Positions 27,038 through 35,754 of a stretch of 64,000 bases of DNA are shown here, piece by piece; position 1 is the first letter of the stretch, and each line of letters opens with the position of its first letter. A model generated the notes under the pieces. That model made no database searches. It had not been told where the DNA came from and worked only from the letters and a program-made list of their open reading frames with translations. A program made the translations under genes and the position numbers. The stretch comes from Mycolicibacterium vulneris. GTDB taxonomy: Bacteria; Actinomycetota; Actinomycetes; Mycobacteriales; Mycobacteriaceae. Location: positions 62,001 through 126,000 of the forward strand of contig NZ_NCXM01000015.1 of the NCBI RefSeq assembly GCF_002104765.1, written 5' to 3'.

Positions 27038-28675
27038 ATGTGTCGGATGCGGACCCCGGTGGCCTTGCTGGCCCGGATTGCCGCCGCGATGCTGACGGTC
27101 GCCTTGCTGGCCGGTTGCGGCGGCGGCGCGCTGAGCCCGGATCTGGTGGTGGTCAACGGCGGGGAACCGCCGAACCCCCTGATTCCCACGGGCACTAACG
27201 ACAGCCAGGGCGGCCGGATCCTCGATCGGCTCTTCGCCGGGCTGATGTCCTACGACGCCGCCGGCAATCCGTCGCCGGAGGTCGCCCAGTCGGTCGACAC
27301 CACCGACAACATCAATTACCGAATCGTCCTCAAACCCGGCTGGACGTTCACCGACGGCTCGCCGGTGACCGCCCATTCCTTCGTCGACGCATGGAACTAT
27401 GGGGCGCTGAGCACCAATGCCCAGCTGCAGCAGAGCTTTTTCAGTCCCATCGACGGGTACGACGCCGTCGCCGGCCTGGCCGGCGACGGCAAGCCGACGG
27501 CCACCACCATGTCCGGACTACGGCTGATCAACGACCGGGAGTTCACCGTCCGGCTGAAGGCACCCACCATCGACTTCAAACTGCGACTGGGGCACAGCGC
27601 GTTCTATCCGCTGCCGCAGGCGGCTTTTCGCGACATGAGCGCCTTCGGCCAGCACCCGATCGGCGACGGTCCGTACCAACTCGCCGACGGTCCCGACGGG
27701 CCCGCGTGGGAGCACAACGTCCGAATCGACCTGCGGCCCAACCCCAATTACCGCGGCAACCGTAAGCCACGCAACAAGGGGCTGAGGTTCGAGTTCTACT
27801 CCAACCTGGACACCGCCTACGCCGACCTGCTGTCCGGCAACCTCGATGTGCTGGACACGATCCCGTCCAGCGCGTTGACGATCTACCAGCGCGACCTGGG
27901 CGGCAACGCCGCCCACGGGCCCGTCGCCGTCAGCCAATCCGTCGACACGCCGCTACGACTCCCGCACTTCGGGGGTGAGGAAGGCCGACTGCGCCGGCTG
28001 GCGTTGTCGGCGGCCATCAACCGTCCGCAAATCTGTCAGCAGATCTTCAACAACACCCGCAGCCCGGCCCGCGACTTCACCGCCAGCTCGTTGCCTGGAT
28101 TCGATCCAAACATTCCGGGCAGTGCCGCACTGGACTTCAACCCCGCACGGGCACAACAACTCTGGGCCCAGGCCAACGCGATCTCGCCGTGGAGCGGGCG
28201 GTACGCCATCGCCTACAACGCCGACAGCGGCCATCAGGAGTGGGTGGACGCGGTGGCCAACAGCATCAAGAACGTACTGGGGATCGATGCCGTCGGTGCG
28301 CCGCAGCCCACCTTCGCCGGGTTCCGCACCCAGATCACCAACCGCACCATCGACACCGCGTTCCGGGCCGGCTGGATGGGCGACTACCCGTCGATGATCG
28401 AATTCCTCGCCCCGCTCTACGCCACCGGTGCGGGATCCAACGACGTCGGATATTCCAGCCGCGACTTCGACGCCGGCCTGGCCGCCGCCGAGGCGGCTCC
28501 CGACCTCCGGCAGGCCGCCGCGCTCGTCAACGTCGCGCAGCGAATCCTGTTGCACGACATGCCCGCCGTGCCACTGTGGTACTACATCGCCGTGGTCGGA
28601 TGGTCGCCGGAGGTCAGCGCCGTCAAGGTCACCTGGAACGGGCTGCCCGACTACGAGAACATCGTCAAGGCGTGA
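27038..28675 (+). CDS. dppA: Peptide ABC transporter substrate-binding lipoprotein DppA
   Basis: 545 residues from ATG 27038. The lipobox is LLAGCGGG (Cys near 28), followed by a SBP_bac_5 domain: EPPNPLIPTGTND, VVLKPGWTFTDGSPVTAHSF-type core and GDGPYQL. It binds di/tetrapeptides outside the membrane for import; in M. tuberculosis DppA also takes part in haem uptake. First gene of dppABCD; dppB starts 3 bp after its stop. Confidence 0.94.
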   Translation: MCRMRTPVALLARIAAAMLTVALLAGCGGGALSPDLVVVNGGEPPNPLIPTGTNDSQGGRILDRLFAGLMSYDAAGNPSPEVAQSVDTTDNINYRIVLKPGWTFTDGSPVTAHSFVDAWNYGALSTNAQLQQSFFSPIDGYDAVAGLAGDGKPTATTMSGLRLINDREFTVRLKAPTIDFKLRLGHSAFYPLPQAAFRDMSAFGQHPIGDGPYQLADGPDGPAWEHNVRIDLRPNPNYRGNRKPRNKGLRFEFYSNLDTAYADLLSGNLDVLDTIPSSALTIYQRDLGGNAAHGPVAVSQSVDTPLRLPHFGGEEGRLRRLALSAAINRPQICQQIFNNTRSPARDFTASSLPGFDPNIPGSAALDFNPARAQQLWAQANAISPWSGRYAIAYNADSGHQEWVDAVANSIKNVLGIDAVGAPQPTFAGFRTQITNRTIDTAFRAGWMGDYPSMIEFLAPLYATGAGSNDVGYSSRDFDAGLAAAEAAPDLRQAAALVNVAQRILLHDMPAVPLWYYIAVVGWSPEVSAVKVTWNGLPDYENIVKA

Positions 28676-28677
28676 AC

Positions 28678-29604
28678 ATGGGTTGGTACATCGCACGCCG
28701 AATCGCCGTCATGGTACCCGTATTCCTGGGCGCCACCCTGCTCATCTACGGCATGGTCTTCCTGCTGCCCGGCGACCCGCTGGCCGCCATCGCCGGGGAT
28801 CGCCCGCTGACGCCGGCCGTGGCCGCCGCGCTGCGCGCTCGCTATCACCTCGACGATCCCTTCATCGTGCAGTACCTGCGCTACCTGGGCGGCGTTGTGC
28901 ACGGCGACCTAGGCCGCGCCTATTCCGGCTTGCCGGTCAGTGCCGTTCTCGCACATGCGTTTCCGGTCACGCTCCGGCTCGCCTTGATCGCCTTGGTCGT
29001 CGAGGCGGTGCTGGGCGTGGGGTTCGGCGTGATTTCCGGGCTGCGCCAGGGGGGATTCTTCGACGCCACGGTGCTGATCGCCGGACTGATCATCATCGCG
29101 ATCCCGATCTTTGTGCTGGGCTTCCTGGCCCAATTCCTGTTCGGGGTCAAGTTGGGCATCGTGCCGGTCACCGTCGGCGAACGCGCGACTTTCGCGCGCC
29201 TGCTGCTCCCCGGAATCGTCTTGGGTTCCATCTCATTCGCCTACATCGTCCGGTTGACCCGATCGGCGGTGGCCGCCAATGCGCACGCCGACTATGTCCG
29301 CACCGCCACCGCCAAGGGACTGTCACGGCCACGGGTGGTGACGGTGCACATTCTGCGCAACTCGCTGATCCCGGTGGTGACGTTCCTGGGCGCCGACCTC
29401 GGGGCGCTGATGGGCGGGGCCATCGTGACCGAAGGCATTTTCAACATTCACGGCGTGGGCGGCGTGCTCTATCAGGCCGTCACCCGGCAAGAAGCGCCCA
29501 CGGTGGTCTCCATCGTGACCGTGCTGGTGCTGATCTATCTGATCACCAACCTGATGGTGGACCTGCTCTACGCCGCCCTGGACCCGAGGATCCGCTATGG
29601 CTGA
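28678..29604 (+). CDS. dppB: Peptide ABC transporter permease DppB
   Basis: 308 residues with six membrane helices. The BPD_transp_1 signature is seen as THILRNSLIPVVTFLGADLG-type EAA loop near 225-245 (TAKGLSRPRVVTVHILRNS). It forms the membrane channel with DppC. It starts directly after dppA and overlaps dppC by 8 bp. Confidence 0.95.
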   Translation: MGWYIARRIAVMVPVFLGATLLIYGMVFLLPGDPLAAIAGDRPLTPAVAAALRARYHLDDPFIVQYLRYLGGVVHGDLGRAYSGLPVSAVLAHAFPVTLRLALIALVVEAVLGVGFGVISGLRQGGFFDATVLIAGLIIIAIPIFVLGFLAQFLFGVKLGIVPVTVGERATFARLLLPGIVLGSISFAYIVRLTRSAVAANAHADYVRTATAKGLSRPRVVTVHILRNSLIPVVTFLGADLGALMGGAIVTEGIFNIHGVGGVLYQAVTRQEAPTVVSIVTVLVLIYLITNLMVDLLYAALDPRIRYG

Positions 29605-30460
29605 GCACTCTGGCTTTTGGGGGGAAACCTGGCGAAAGCTGCACCGCCGTCCGAAGTTCGTCATCGCCGCCGTGCTGATCCTCCTCATCCTTCTCGTCGC
29701 ACTGTTTCCCGCGTTGTTCACCCATGCTGACCCCGGGTATGCCGATCCCAGCCAAAGCCTGCGCAGCCCTTCGGCGGCGCACTGGTTCGGCACCGACCTG
29801 CAGGGCCACGACATCTACGCGCGGACCATCTACGGGGCCCGCGCGTCGGTGACGGTCGGGTTGGGCGCCACGCTGCTGGTCTTCGTCGTCGGCGGGGCGT
29901 TGGGCGCGTTCGCCGGCTTCTACGGGGGATGGCTCGACGCCGTCATCTCCCGCGTCACCGACATCTTCTTCGGGCTGCCGCTGCTGCTGGCAGCGATCGT
30001 GCTGATGCAGGTGCTGCACCATCGCACGGTGTGGACGGTGATCGCGATCCTGGCCCTGTTCGGCTGGCCGCAGATAGCCAGGATCGCCCGCGGCGCGGTG
30101 CTGGAGGTGCGGGGCAGCGACTACGTGCTCGCGGCTAAAGCGCTGGGGATGAGCAGGTTTCAAACGCTGCTCCGGCACGCCCTGCCCAACGCGGTGGGTC
30201 CGGTGATCGCGATGTCCACGATCGCACTCGGTGCCTTCATCGTCACCGAGGCCACGTTGTCCTACCTCGGCGTCGGCCTGCCGAGTTCGGTGGTGTCGTG
30301 GGGCGGTGACATCAACCTCGCCCAGACGCGGCTGCGGGCCGGATCGCCGATCCTGTTCTATCCCGCCGGCGCGCTGGCGATGACGGTGCTCGCGTTCATG
30401 ATGATGGGCGACGCGCTGCGCGACGCCCTGGATCCGGGCTCGCGGGCCAGACGCGCATGA
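29597..30460 (+). CDS. dppC: Peptide ABC transporter permease DppC
   Basis: 287 residues, six membrane helices, first helix after the short basic WRKLHRRPKF. The EAA loop is AAKALGMSRFQTLLRHALPN (about 180-200). Partner of DppB. Its stop codon (30458-30460) overlaps the ATG that opens the 51-bp MIRU-like unit. Confidence 0.95.
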   Translation: MAEHSGFWGETWRKLHRRPKFVIAAVLILLILLVALFPALFTHADPGYADPSQSLRSPSAAHWFGTDLQGHDIYARTIYGARASVTVGLGATLLVFVVGGALGAFAGFYGGWLDAVISRVTDIFFGLPLLLAAIVLMQVLHHRTVWTVIAILALFGWPQIARIARGAVLEVRGSDYVLAAKALGMSRFQTLLRHALPNAVGPVIAMSTIALGAFIVTEATLSYLGVGLPSSVVSWGGDINLAQTRLRAGSPILFYPAGALAMTVLAFMMMGDALRDALDPGSRARRA

Positions 30461-30507
30461 CCGCCGGCGACGATGCAGAGCGCAGCGATGAGGAGGAGCG
30501 GCGCAAA
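30457..30507 (+). repeat. MIRU-like 51-bp unit between dppC and dppD
   Basis: The unit starts ATGACCGCCGGCGACGATGC and includes AGCGCAGCGATGAGGAGGAG. It reads MTAGDDAERSDEEERRK in the dppD frame and ends at the ATG 30508. The same unit, with few changes, occurs twice before tadC. Stop/start overlap with flanking genes is the known habit of mycobacterial interspersed repetitive units. Confidence 0.85.
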
Positions 30508-32127
30508 ATGACCGTCGGGGATGCGCCGCTGTTGACGGTCGAGGGCCTGGAGGTCAGGTTCGGCGACCACGCCCCCGCGGCGGCCGGAGTGGATCTGAGC
30601 GTCCTGCGCGGCCAGACCGTCGCCGTGGTCGGCGAGTCGGGATCCGGGAAGTCCACCACGGCCGCCGCGATCCTCGGGTTGCTCCCCCCGGGCGGGCGAA
30701 TCACGGCCGGCCGCATCACGTTTGACGGAATCGACATCACGTCGGCGGATCGTCGGCTGCTGCGCTCGATCAGGGGGAGCCGCATCGGCTACGTGCCGCA
30801 AGACCCGATGACCAACCTCAACCCCGTGTGGAAGGTCGGCTTTCAGATACGAGAGGCGTTGCGGGCCAACACCGATGGCCGTCGGGCGCGGCGGCGGGCG
30901 GTGGAACTGCTCGCCCAGGCCGGCATGCCGTATCCGGCCAATCAGGCGGGCAAGTACCCGCACCAATTATCGGGCGGTATGTGCCAGCGCGCGCTGATCG
31001 CCATCGGGCTGGCGGGTCGTCCGCAGCTGCTGATCGCCGACGAGCCGACGTCCGCGCTCGACGTCACGGTGCAGCGTCAGGTCCTCGACCATCTGCAGCG
31101 GCTCACCGACGAACTGGGCACGGCGCTACTGCTGATCACGCACGATCTGGCGCTGGCCGCCGAACGGGCGGAGCGCGTCGTCGTCGTCCACCGCGGTGTC
31201 GTGGTGGAAACCGGTGCCGCACAGGCCATTCTGCGGGATCCTCAACACGAGTACACCCAGCGGTTGGTGGCCGCGGCTCCGTCGCTGACGCGCGCGAGCC
31301 GGCGGACGCCCACCCGAGGCGACGACATCCTGGTCGCCTCGGAGCTCACCAAGGTGTACCGGGATTCGCACGGCGCACCGTGGCGGCGTGGCGAGTTTCG
31401 CGCGGTCGACGCGGTGTCATTCCGGCTACAGCGGGCTCGCACCCTGGCCATCGTCGGCGAATCGGGCTCGGGAAAGTCGACGGTGGCCCGCATGGCGCTC
31501 GGCCTGCTCCAACCCACCTCGGGCACAGTCTTTTTCGACGGCACGCAGATCTCCGACGCGGCCGACCGGGACACGATGATGGTCTTTCGCCGGCGCGTGC
31601 AACCGGTCTTCCAGAATCCGTACAGCAGCCTGGACCCCATGTACTCGGTGTTCCGCGCCATCGAGGAACCGCTGCGGATCCACCGCGTGGGCGACCGCCG
31701 GCACCGCGGGAAAACGGTGCGCGAACTCGTCGACCAGGTGGCGCTGCCGTCGTCAGTGCTGAGCAGGTTGCCGCGCGAGCTGTCGGGCGGACAACGTCAG
31801 CGCGTCGCGATCGCGCGGGCCTTGGCGCTGCGGCCCGAGGTGCTGGTCTGCGACGAGGCGGTGTCGGCGCTCGACGTGCTGGTGCAGGCACAGATACTCG
31901 ATTTGCTGGCCGAGTTGCAGGCCGAACTGGGCCTGGCCTACCTGTTCATCAGCCACGACCTGGCGGTGATCCGGCAGATCGCCGACGACGTTCTGGTGAT
32001 GCGGGCGGGCCGCGTCGTGGAACACGCGCCCACCGAACAGCTGTTCACCAACCCCGGGCACGAATACACCCGGCAGTTGCTGGACGCCATCCCGCGTGGG
32101 CCGAATTACGACGGGGATAGGTTGTGA
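30508..32127 (+). CDS. dppD: Peptide ABC transporter ATPase DppD (two ATPase domains)
   Basis: 539 residues from ATG 30508; a start at 30457 adds 17 residues coded by the MIRU-like unit. Two ABC modules are present. The first has GESGSGKST, signature LSGGM and [12 protein letters not shown]; the second has [14 protein letters not shown] and [11 protein letters not shown]. It therefore fuses the DppD and DppF roles, as in other mycobacteria. It drives peptide import through Dpp[11 protein letters not shown] lies 9 bp before 30508. Confidence 0.93.
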   Translation: MTVGDAPLLTVEGLEVRFGDHAPAAAGVDLSVLRGQTVAVVGESGSGKSTTAAAILGLLPPGGRITAGRITFDGIDITSADRRLLRSIRGSRIGYVPQDPMTNLNPVWKVGFQIREALRANTDGRRARRRAVELLAQAGMPYPANQAGKYPHQLSGGMCQRALIAIGLAGRPQLLIADEPTSALDVTVQRQVLDHLQRLTDELGTALLLITHDLALAAERAERVVVVHRGVVVETGAAQAILRDPQHEYTQRLVAAAPSLTRASRRTPTRGDDILVASELTKVYRDSHGAPWRRGEFRAVDAVSFRLQRARTLAIVGESGSGKSTVARMALGLLQPTSGTVFFDGTQISDAADRDTMMVFRRRVQPVFQNPYSSLDPMYSVFRAIEEPLRIHRVGDRRHRGKTVRELVDQVALPSSVLSRLPRELSGGQRQRVAIARALALRPEVLVCDEAVSALDVLVQAQILDLLAELQAELGLAYLFISHDLAVIRQIADDVLVMRAGRVVEHAPTEQLFTNPGHEYTRQLLDAIPRGPNYDGDRL

Positions 32128-32131
32128 AGTT

Positions 32132-32890
32132 GTGACAGCTGATCCGCTGGCCCCCCTGATGGAGCTGCCCGGCGTCGCCGAGGCCAGTGACCGCGCCCGC
32201 GACGCGCTGGGTCGTGCCCACCGCCATCGCGCCAACCTGCGCGGCTGGCCCGTGACCGCCGCCGAGGCGGCGCTGCGGGCAGCGCGCGCGTCGTCCGTGC
32301 TGGACGGTGGCCCCGTCCGGCTGGAGGATCTGGCCGACGCCGGACAGATCAGTGATCCGGTGTTCGCCGGGGCGCTTCGGGTGGCCCAGGCGCTGGAGGG
32401 CGGCGAAGGCCCGGTCGTCGCCATCTGGCGACGGGCACCGCTGCAGGCGCTGGCCCGCCTGCACGTGCTGGCCGCGGCGGAGCAGGTCGACGACGAGCGG
32501 TTGGGTCGCCCGCGTGCGGACGCAGGCGTTGGCCCGCGACTGGAGTTGTTGGCGGACTTGGTGAACGGACGAACCCGGGTGCCGGCGCCCGTGCTTGCCG
32601 CCGTCGCCCACGGCGAACTGCTGACGCTGAAGCCGTTCGGCAGCTCCGACGGTGTGGTGGCCCGGGCGGTGTCGAGGTTGGTGACCATCGCGAACGGGCT
32701 GGACCCACACGGGCTGGGCGTGCCCGAGGTCAGCTGGATGCGTCAACCCGCCGCGTATCGCGATGCCGCGCAGGGGTTCGCCGACGGCACACCGGAGGGC
32801 GTGGGGGCCTGGTTGGTGCTGTGCTGCCGGGCGATGAAAGCCGGTGCGCAAGAGGCCGTGTCGATTGCCGACTCGATGTCGAACCGGTAG
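32132..32890 (+). CDS. Fic-fold-like protein with degenerate motif (Rv3662c type)
   Basis: 252 residues from a GTG, 4 bp after dppD. Residues 152-190 (VLAAVAHGELLTLKPFG then SSDGVVARAVSRLV) align by eye with the Fic core, where HPFxDGNGRxxR is expected. Here it reads KPFGSSDGVVAR: the catalytic His is Lys, and the Asn and first Arg are gone. Upstream, ASSVLDGGPVRLEDL (53-67) resembles the Fic inhibitory helix SSxIEGxxxxLEE, also weakened. I read this as a Fic relative without AMP-transferase activity. Family assignment is by eye; no function is known. Confidence 0.6.
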   Translation: MTADPLAPLMELPGVAEASDRARDALGRAHRHRANLRGWPVTAAEAALRAARASSVLDGGPVRLEDLADAGQISDPVFAGALRVAQALEGGEGPVVAIWRRAPLQALARLHVLAAAEQVDDERLGRPRADAGVGPRLELLADLVNGRTRVPAPVLAAVAHGELLTLKPFGSSDGVVARAVSRLVTIANGLDPHGLGVPEVSWMRQPAAYRDAAQGFADGTPEGVGAWLVLCCRAMKAGAQEAVSIADSMSNR

Positions 32891-32939
32891 CTGAAGCGGT
32901 GCCCGGAGGCCGGGAGACGTCACCGCAAAAACGGCCGGA

Positions 32940-33246
32940 AAAATGTAGAGCGGGCGACGTTCCGAATGTTCGGTCCGCCGCCCGCTAGCACGGGGCTCGG
33001 TTACCAAGCGTGCATCTCAAGGTTGCGTGGGTTGGCCTCGGCGATCTCACGACGCTTGTGGTTGCAACCCCACCCAAAGGGTCGTCGATACCTTCCGCAT
33101 CTTCGCAATCTCGCAGGCCCGCAACACTTTTGCCATTTTCGCGGCTATGGCTCCGCGTGGGTGCCGAGCACCGTGCTGGGCGCCCGGGTCGGGAGAACGA
33201 ACCTTCTCTTCCGGATCGACCTAGGCCTCACCGGGCTTCCGTGGTT
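32940..33246 (-). ncRNA. Ms1 / MTS2823 small RNA
   Basis: The location, between the Rv3662c-like gene and the Rv3661-like phosphatase gene, and the strand match MTS2823/Ms1. This abundant RNA of about 300 nt binds core RNA polymerase in stationary phase. On the minus strand the segment ends in a strong hairpin (arms 32949-32956 and 32979-32986) followed by T-rich DNA at 32943-32939. The 5' end near 33246 is estimated from TAGTAC-like -10 sequence a few bases upstream. No gene fits 32891-33352. The 5' end is uncertain by some 10 bases. Confidence 0.8.
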
Positions 33247-33352
33247 CCTTTGTACTACTAGACCCCTAGCACAGCAAGGCCAATTCGCGAAATGGCACCC
33301 AGTCCATTTTGGATTGCGCGTTTAACGAGTTTGCTGTCGCGTGCCGCGGCGC

Positions 33353-34210
33353 TCAGAACGCGTAGCGGCGCAACAACGAATACGTGACCGCGCCGGCGGC
33401 CAGGGCGCTGATGCCTACCGCGGCCGTCGTGGCGATCGCCGCACCGGAGGGCGCCGGGATGCGGTCACGCAGGGATACCGGACGGGAGAACGACATCACG
33501 GGCCAACCGCGTTCGACGGCTTCGCGGCGCAACCCGCGGTCCGGATTCACCACGTTGGGGTGGCCGACGGATTCGAGCATCGGCAGATCGGTGATCGAGT
33601 CGGAGTAGGCGTAGCAGTGTTCCAGCGGGTAGCCCTCGCGCGCGGCCAGCTCGCGGATCGCCTGCACCTTGCCCTCGCCATAGCAATAGAACGCGATCTC
33701 GCCGGTGTACCGACCGTCCTCGACGACCATCCGGGTCGCCATCGCGTGGGTGGCACCGAGCGCCCGCGCGATGGGGGCGACGATTTCCTCGCCGGAGGCC
33801 GACACCAGCACGACGTCGCGCCCGCACAACTTGTGGGCGGCGATCAGGTCGGCCGCCTCCGCGAACACCAGCGGAGTCACGATGTCGTGCAGCGTCTCGT
33901 TGACGATCGACTTGACCTGTTCGACGTCCCAGCCGGTGCACATATTGGTCATGTGCGCGCGCATCCGATCCATCTGGTCATGATCGGCACCGGACAGCAG
34001 ATAGATGAACTGCGCATAGCTGGACTTGAGCACCGCGCGGCGGTTGAGCAGGCCCTGGTTGAAAAACGGTTTGCTGAACGCCAGGGTGCTGGACTTGGCG
34101 ATGATCGTCTTGTCCAGGTCGAAGAAGGCCGCCGTTCGGGCGTGGGAAGCGGTGCTTGCCGCTGATTGCTCCGAGGCTGACTGCTCCGCGGTGGGGTCGA
34201 AGGCGGTCAC
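33353..34210 (-). CDS. HAD-family phosphatase, SerB-like, with C-terminal membrane helix (Rv3661 type)
   Basis: 285 residues from a GTG at 34210. Motif I is FFDLDKT (nucleophile D31, D33), motif II is VLVSASGEE, and motif III/IV is YAYSDSITDLPMLE. The C-terminal segment IATTAAVGISALAAGAVTYS is a membrane helix. Relatives of this SerB-like group (HAD IB) include CicA and lysophosphatidate phosphatases. The substrate is unknown. It lies between Ms1 and the 6C RNA. Confidence 0.9.
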   Translation of the reverse strand: MTAFDPTAEQSASEQSAASTASHARTAAFFDLDKTIIAKSSTLAFSKPFFNQGLLNRRAVLKSSYAQFIYLLSGADHDQMDRMRAHMTNMCTGWDVEQVKSIVNETLHDIVTPLVFAEAADLIAAHKLCGRDVVLVSASGEEIVAPIARALGATHAMATRMVVEDGRYTGEIAFYCYGEGKVQAIRELAAREGYPLEHCYAYSDSITDLPMLESVGHPNVVNPDRGLRREAVERGWPVMSFSRPVSLRDRIPAPSGAAIATTAAVGISALAAGAVTYSLLRRYAF

Positions 34211-34339
34211 CGACCCAGCATAGGTCGACGGTCCCGCGTCGCCGCGATCCCGCACCGGAAATGGCCGCTCAGGGGGGGTTCGGGGGGCGGACGGAGCAGT
34301 GTTTACGCGGCTCAAGCTGTTTTTTCAGAAAATGATGTC

Positions 34340-34370
34340 TTGCGTTACTCCGGCTTGGCATGTGTATAGT
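34340..34370 (+). promoter_or_regulatory. Promoter of the 6C RNA
   Basis: TTGCGT (34340-34345) and TATAGT (34365-34370), 19 bp apart, placed so that transcription starts near 34376. Confidence 0.6.
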
Positions 34371-34375
34371 AAGCA

Positions 34376-34474
34376 TTACTCGGCCTGAGCCGAGGGTGTA
34401 TCAGCCCGACCCCCCGGGGCTGATACACGACGACCCTCGCCTCCTCCCCCCCTGGCGGGGGTCGTCCCTTTTCT
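34376..34474 (+). ncRNA. 6C small RNA (B11)
   Basis: Two hairpins with C-rich loops define the 6C RNA of high-GC Gram-positives. Stem 1 pairs 34396-34407 (GTGTATCAGCCC) with 34417-34428 around GACCCCCC. Stem 2 pairs 34429-34436 (GACGACCC) with 34458-34465 around a loop with seven C, and is followed by TTTT (34469-34472) as terminator. In M. tuberculosis B11/6C lies between Rv3660c and Rv3661, the same place. It regulates replication and secretion mRNAs through the C loops. Confidence 0.92.
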
Positions 34475-34651
34475 AGGGTCAGTTTTTTCTCGCTGCATGG
34501 CGCCGGGCTCGGCCCTGAGTGCGTTGCGGGAAAGCGTGTCCGCCGTCGCTGGCGGCGTGCCAATGCGACGCGTTGTGCACACTCGCGTCTCTATCCACAA
34601 ATTCGCATTTGGGACTGTTGTGCCGCGGTCACGGCCCCCCACAGTGGTCGG

Positions 34652-35754
34652 GTGGGTAGCAGCTCCGGAGTTGACGCGACGGGTTCCGCGGGTGTGTTCG
34701 CGATGCTGGCGGAGCCCGAGATGCGCGCCGAGTTGGACCGGGTGGCGGCCGCCGCCGGTGTCCGAGTGGTGCATGCCGGTGACGGCTCTCCGGTCAGCCG
34801 CAAGAGTTGGGCGGCGGCCGCGGCCGTCGTGCTGGACGCGCGGGCGGCGGCGCGCTGCGGGCGATGGGCGCTGCCGCGCCGCGATCACGTGACCGTGCTG
34901 TCGGTTGCCGAACCGGAGACGACGACGTGGGCGGCCGCCGTCGGGGTCGGCGCCGCGCATGTGTTGCGGCTGCCCGGGCAGGAAGCGGATTTGGTCCGCG
35001 CACTGGCCGAGGCCGCCGAGTCGTCGCGTGATGACGGGGCGCGCGGCCACGCGGTCGCCGTCATCGGGGGCTGCGGCGGGGCGGGTGCGTCCCTGCTCGC
35101 GGTTGCCCTGGCCCAGGCCGCCACGGATGCGTTGTTGGTGGACCTCGACCCCTGGGGTGGCGGCCTCGACTTGTTGCTGGGCGGTGAAAGCGAGGCGGGG
35201 CTGCGCTGGCCGGATCTGGCGTTGCAGGGCGGGCGGCTGAACTGGTCGGCCGTCCGCGATGCGCTGCCACGGCACCGCGGGGTCAGCGTGCTGTCCGGCA
35301 CCCGGCGCGGTTACGAGCTGGACGCCGGGCCGGTGCACGCCATCATCGACGCCGGCAGGCGCGGCGCGGTCAGCGTCATCTGCGACCTTCCCCGTCGTCT
35401 CACCGACGCCACTCAGGCCGCGCTGAGCGCGGCCGATCTGGTCGTCGTCGTCAGCCGCTGTGACGTGCGGGCCTGCGCGGCGACCGGGGCGCTGGCGCCG
35501 GTCCTGGCGTCCCTCAATCCCAACATCGGGCTGGTGGTGCGGGGCCGTCGCCCGCCGGATTGCGGCCGTCCGAGATCGCCGATATCGCCGGCCTGCCGCT
35601 GTTGGCCTCGATCAAGGCGCAGCCGCAACTCGCCGAGCAGGTCGATCGCGGCGGCCTGCGGTTGGGGCGGCGCTCGACACTCGCGCTGGCGGCCCAACGA
35701 GTGCTCGGCGTGCTCCCGTCCGCTGGGGCGCGGCGGAACGGCAAGGCGGCGTGA
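34652..35754 (+). pseudogene. ssd: ssd (septum-site-determining/MinD-like, Rv3660c type), frameshifted
   Basis: From GTG 34652 the first frame encodes a receiver-like N-terminal part and a MinD/CpaE-type ATPase core: AVIGGCGGAGASLLAVALAQ and LLVDLDPWGGGLDLLLGG (deviant Walker A and following Asp). It also has VICDLPRRLTDAT. Near 35545 the expected frame is lost. The missing C-terminus (PSEIADIAGLPLLASIKAQ... VLGVLPSAGAR) is in the next frame and ends at TGA 35752-35754. Restoring one C in GGGGCC(C)G rejoins the frames. In other mycobacteria Ssd affects septation and stress metabolism; in tad operons the CpaE-like ATPase helps place the pilus. Confidence 0.85.
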
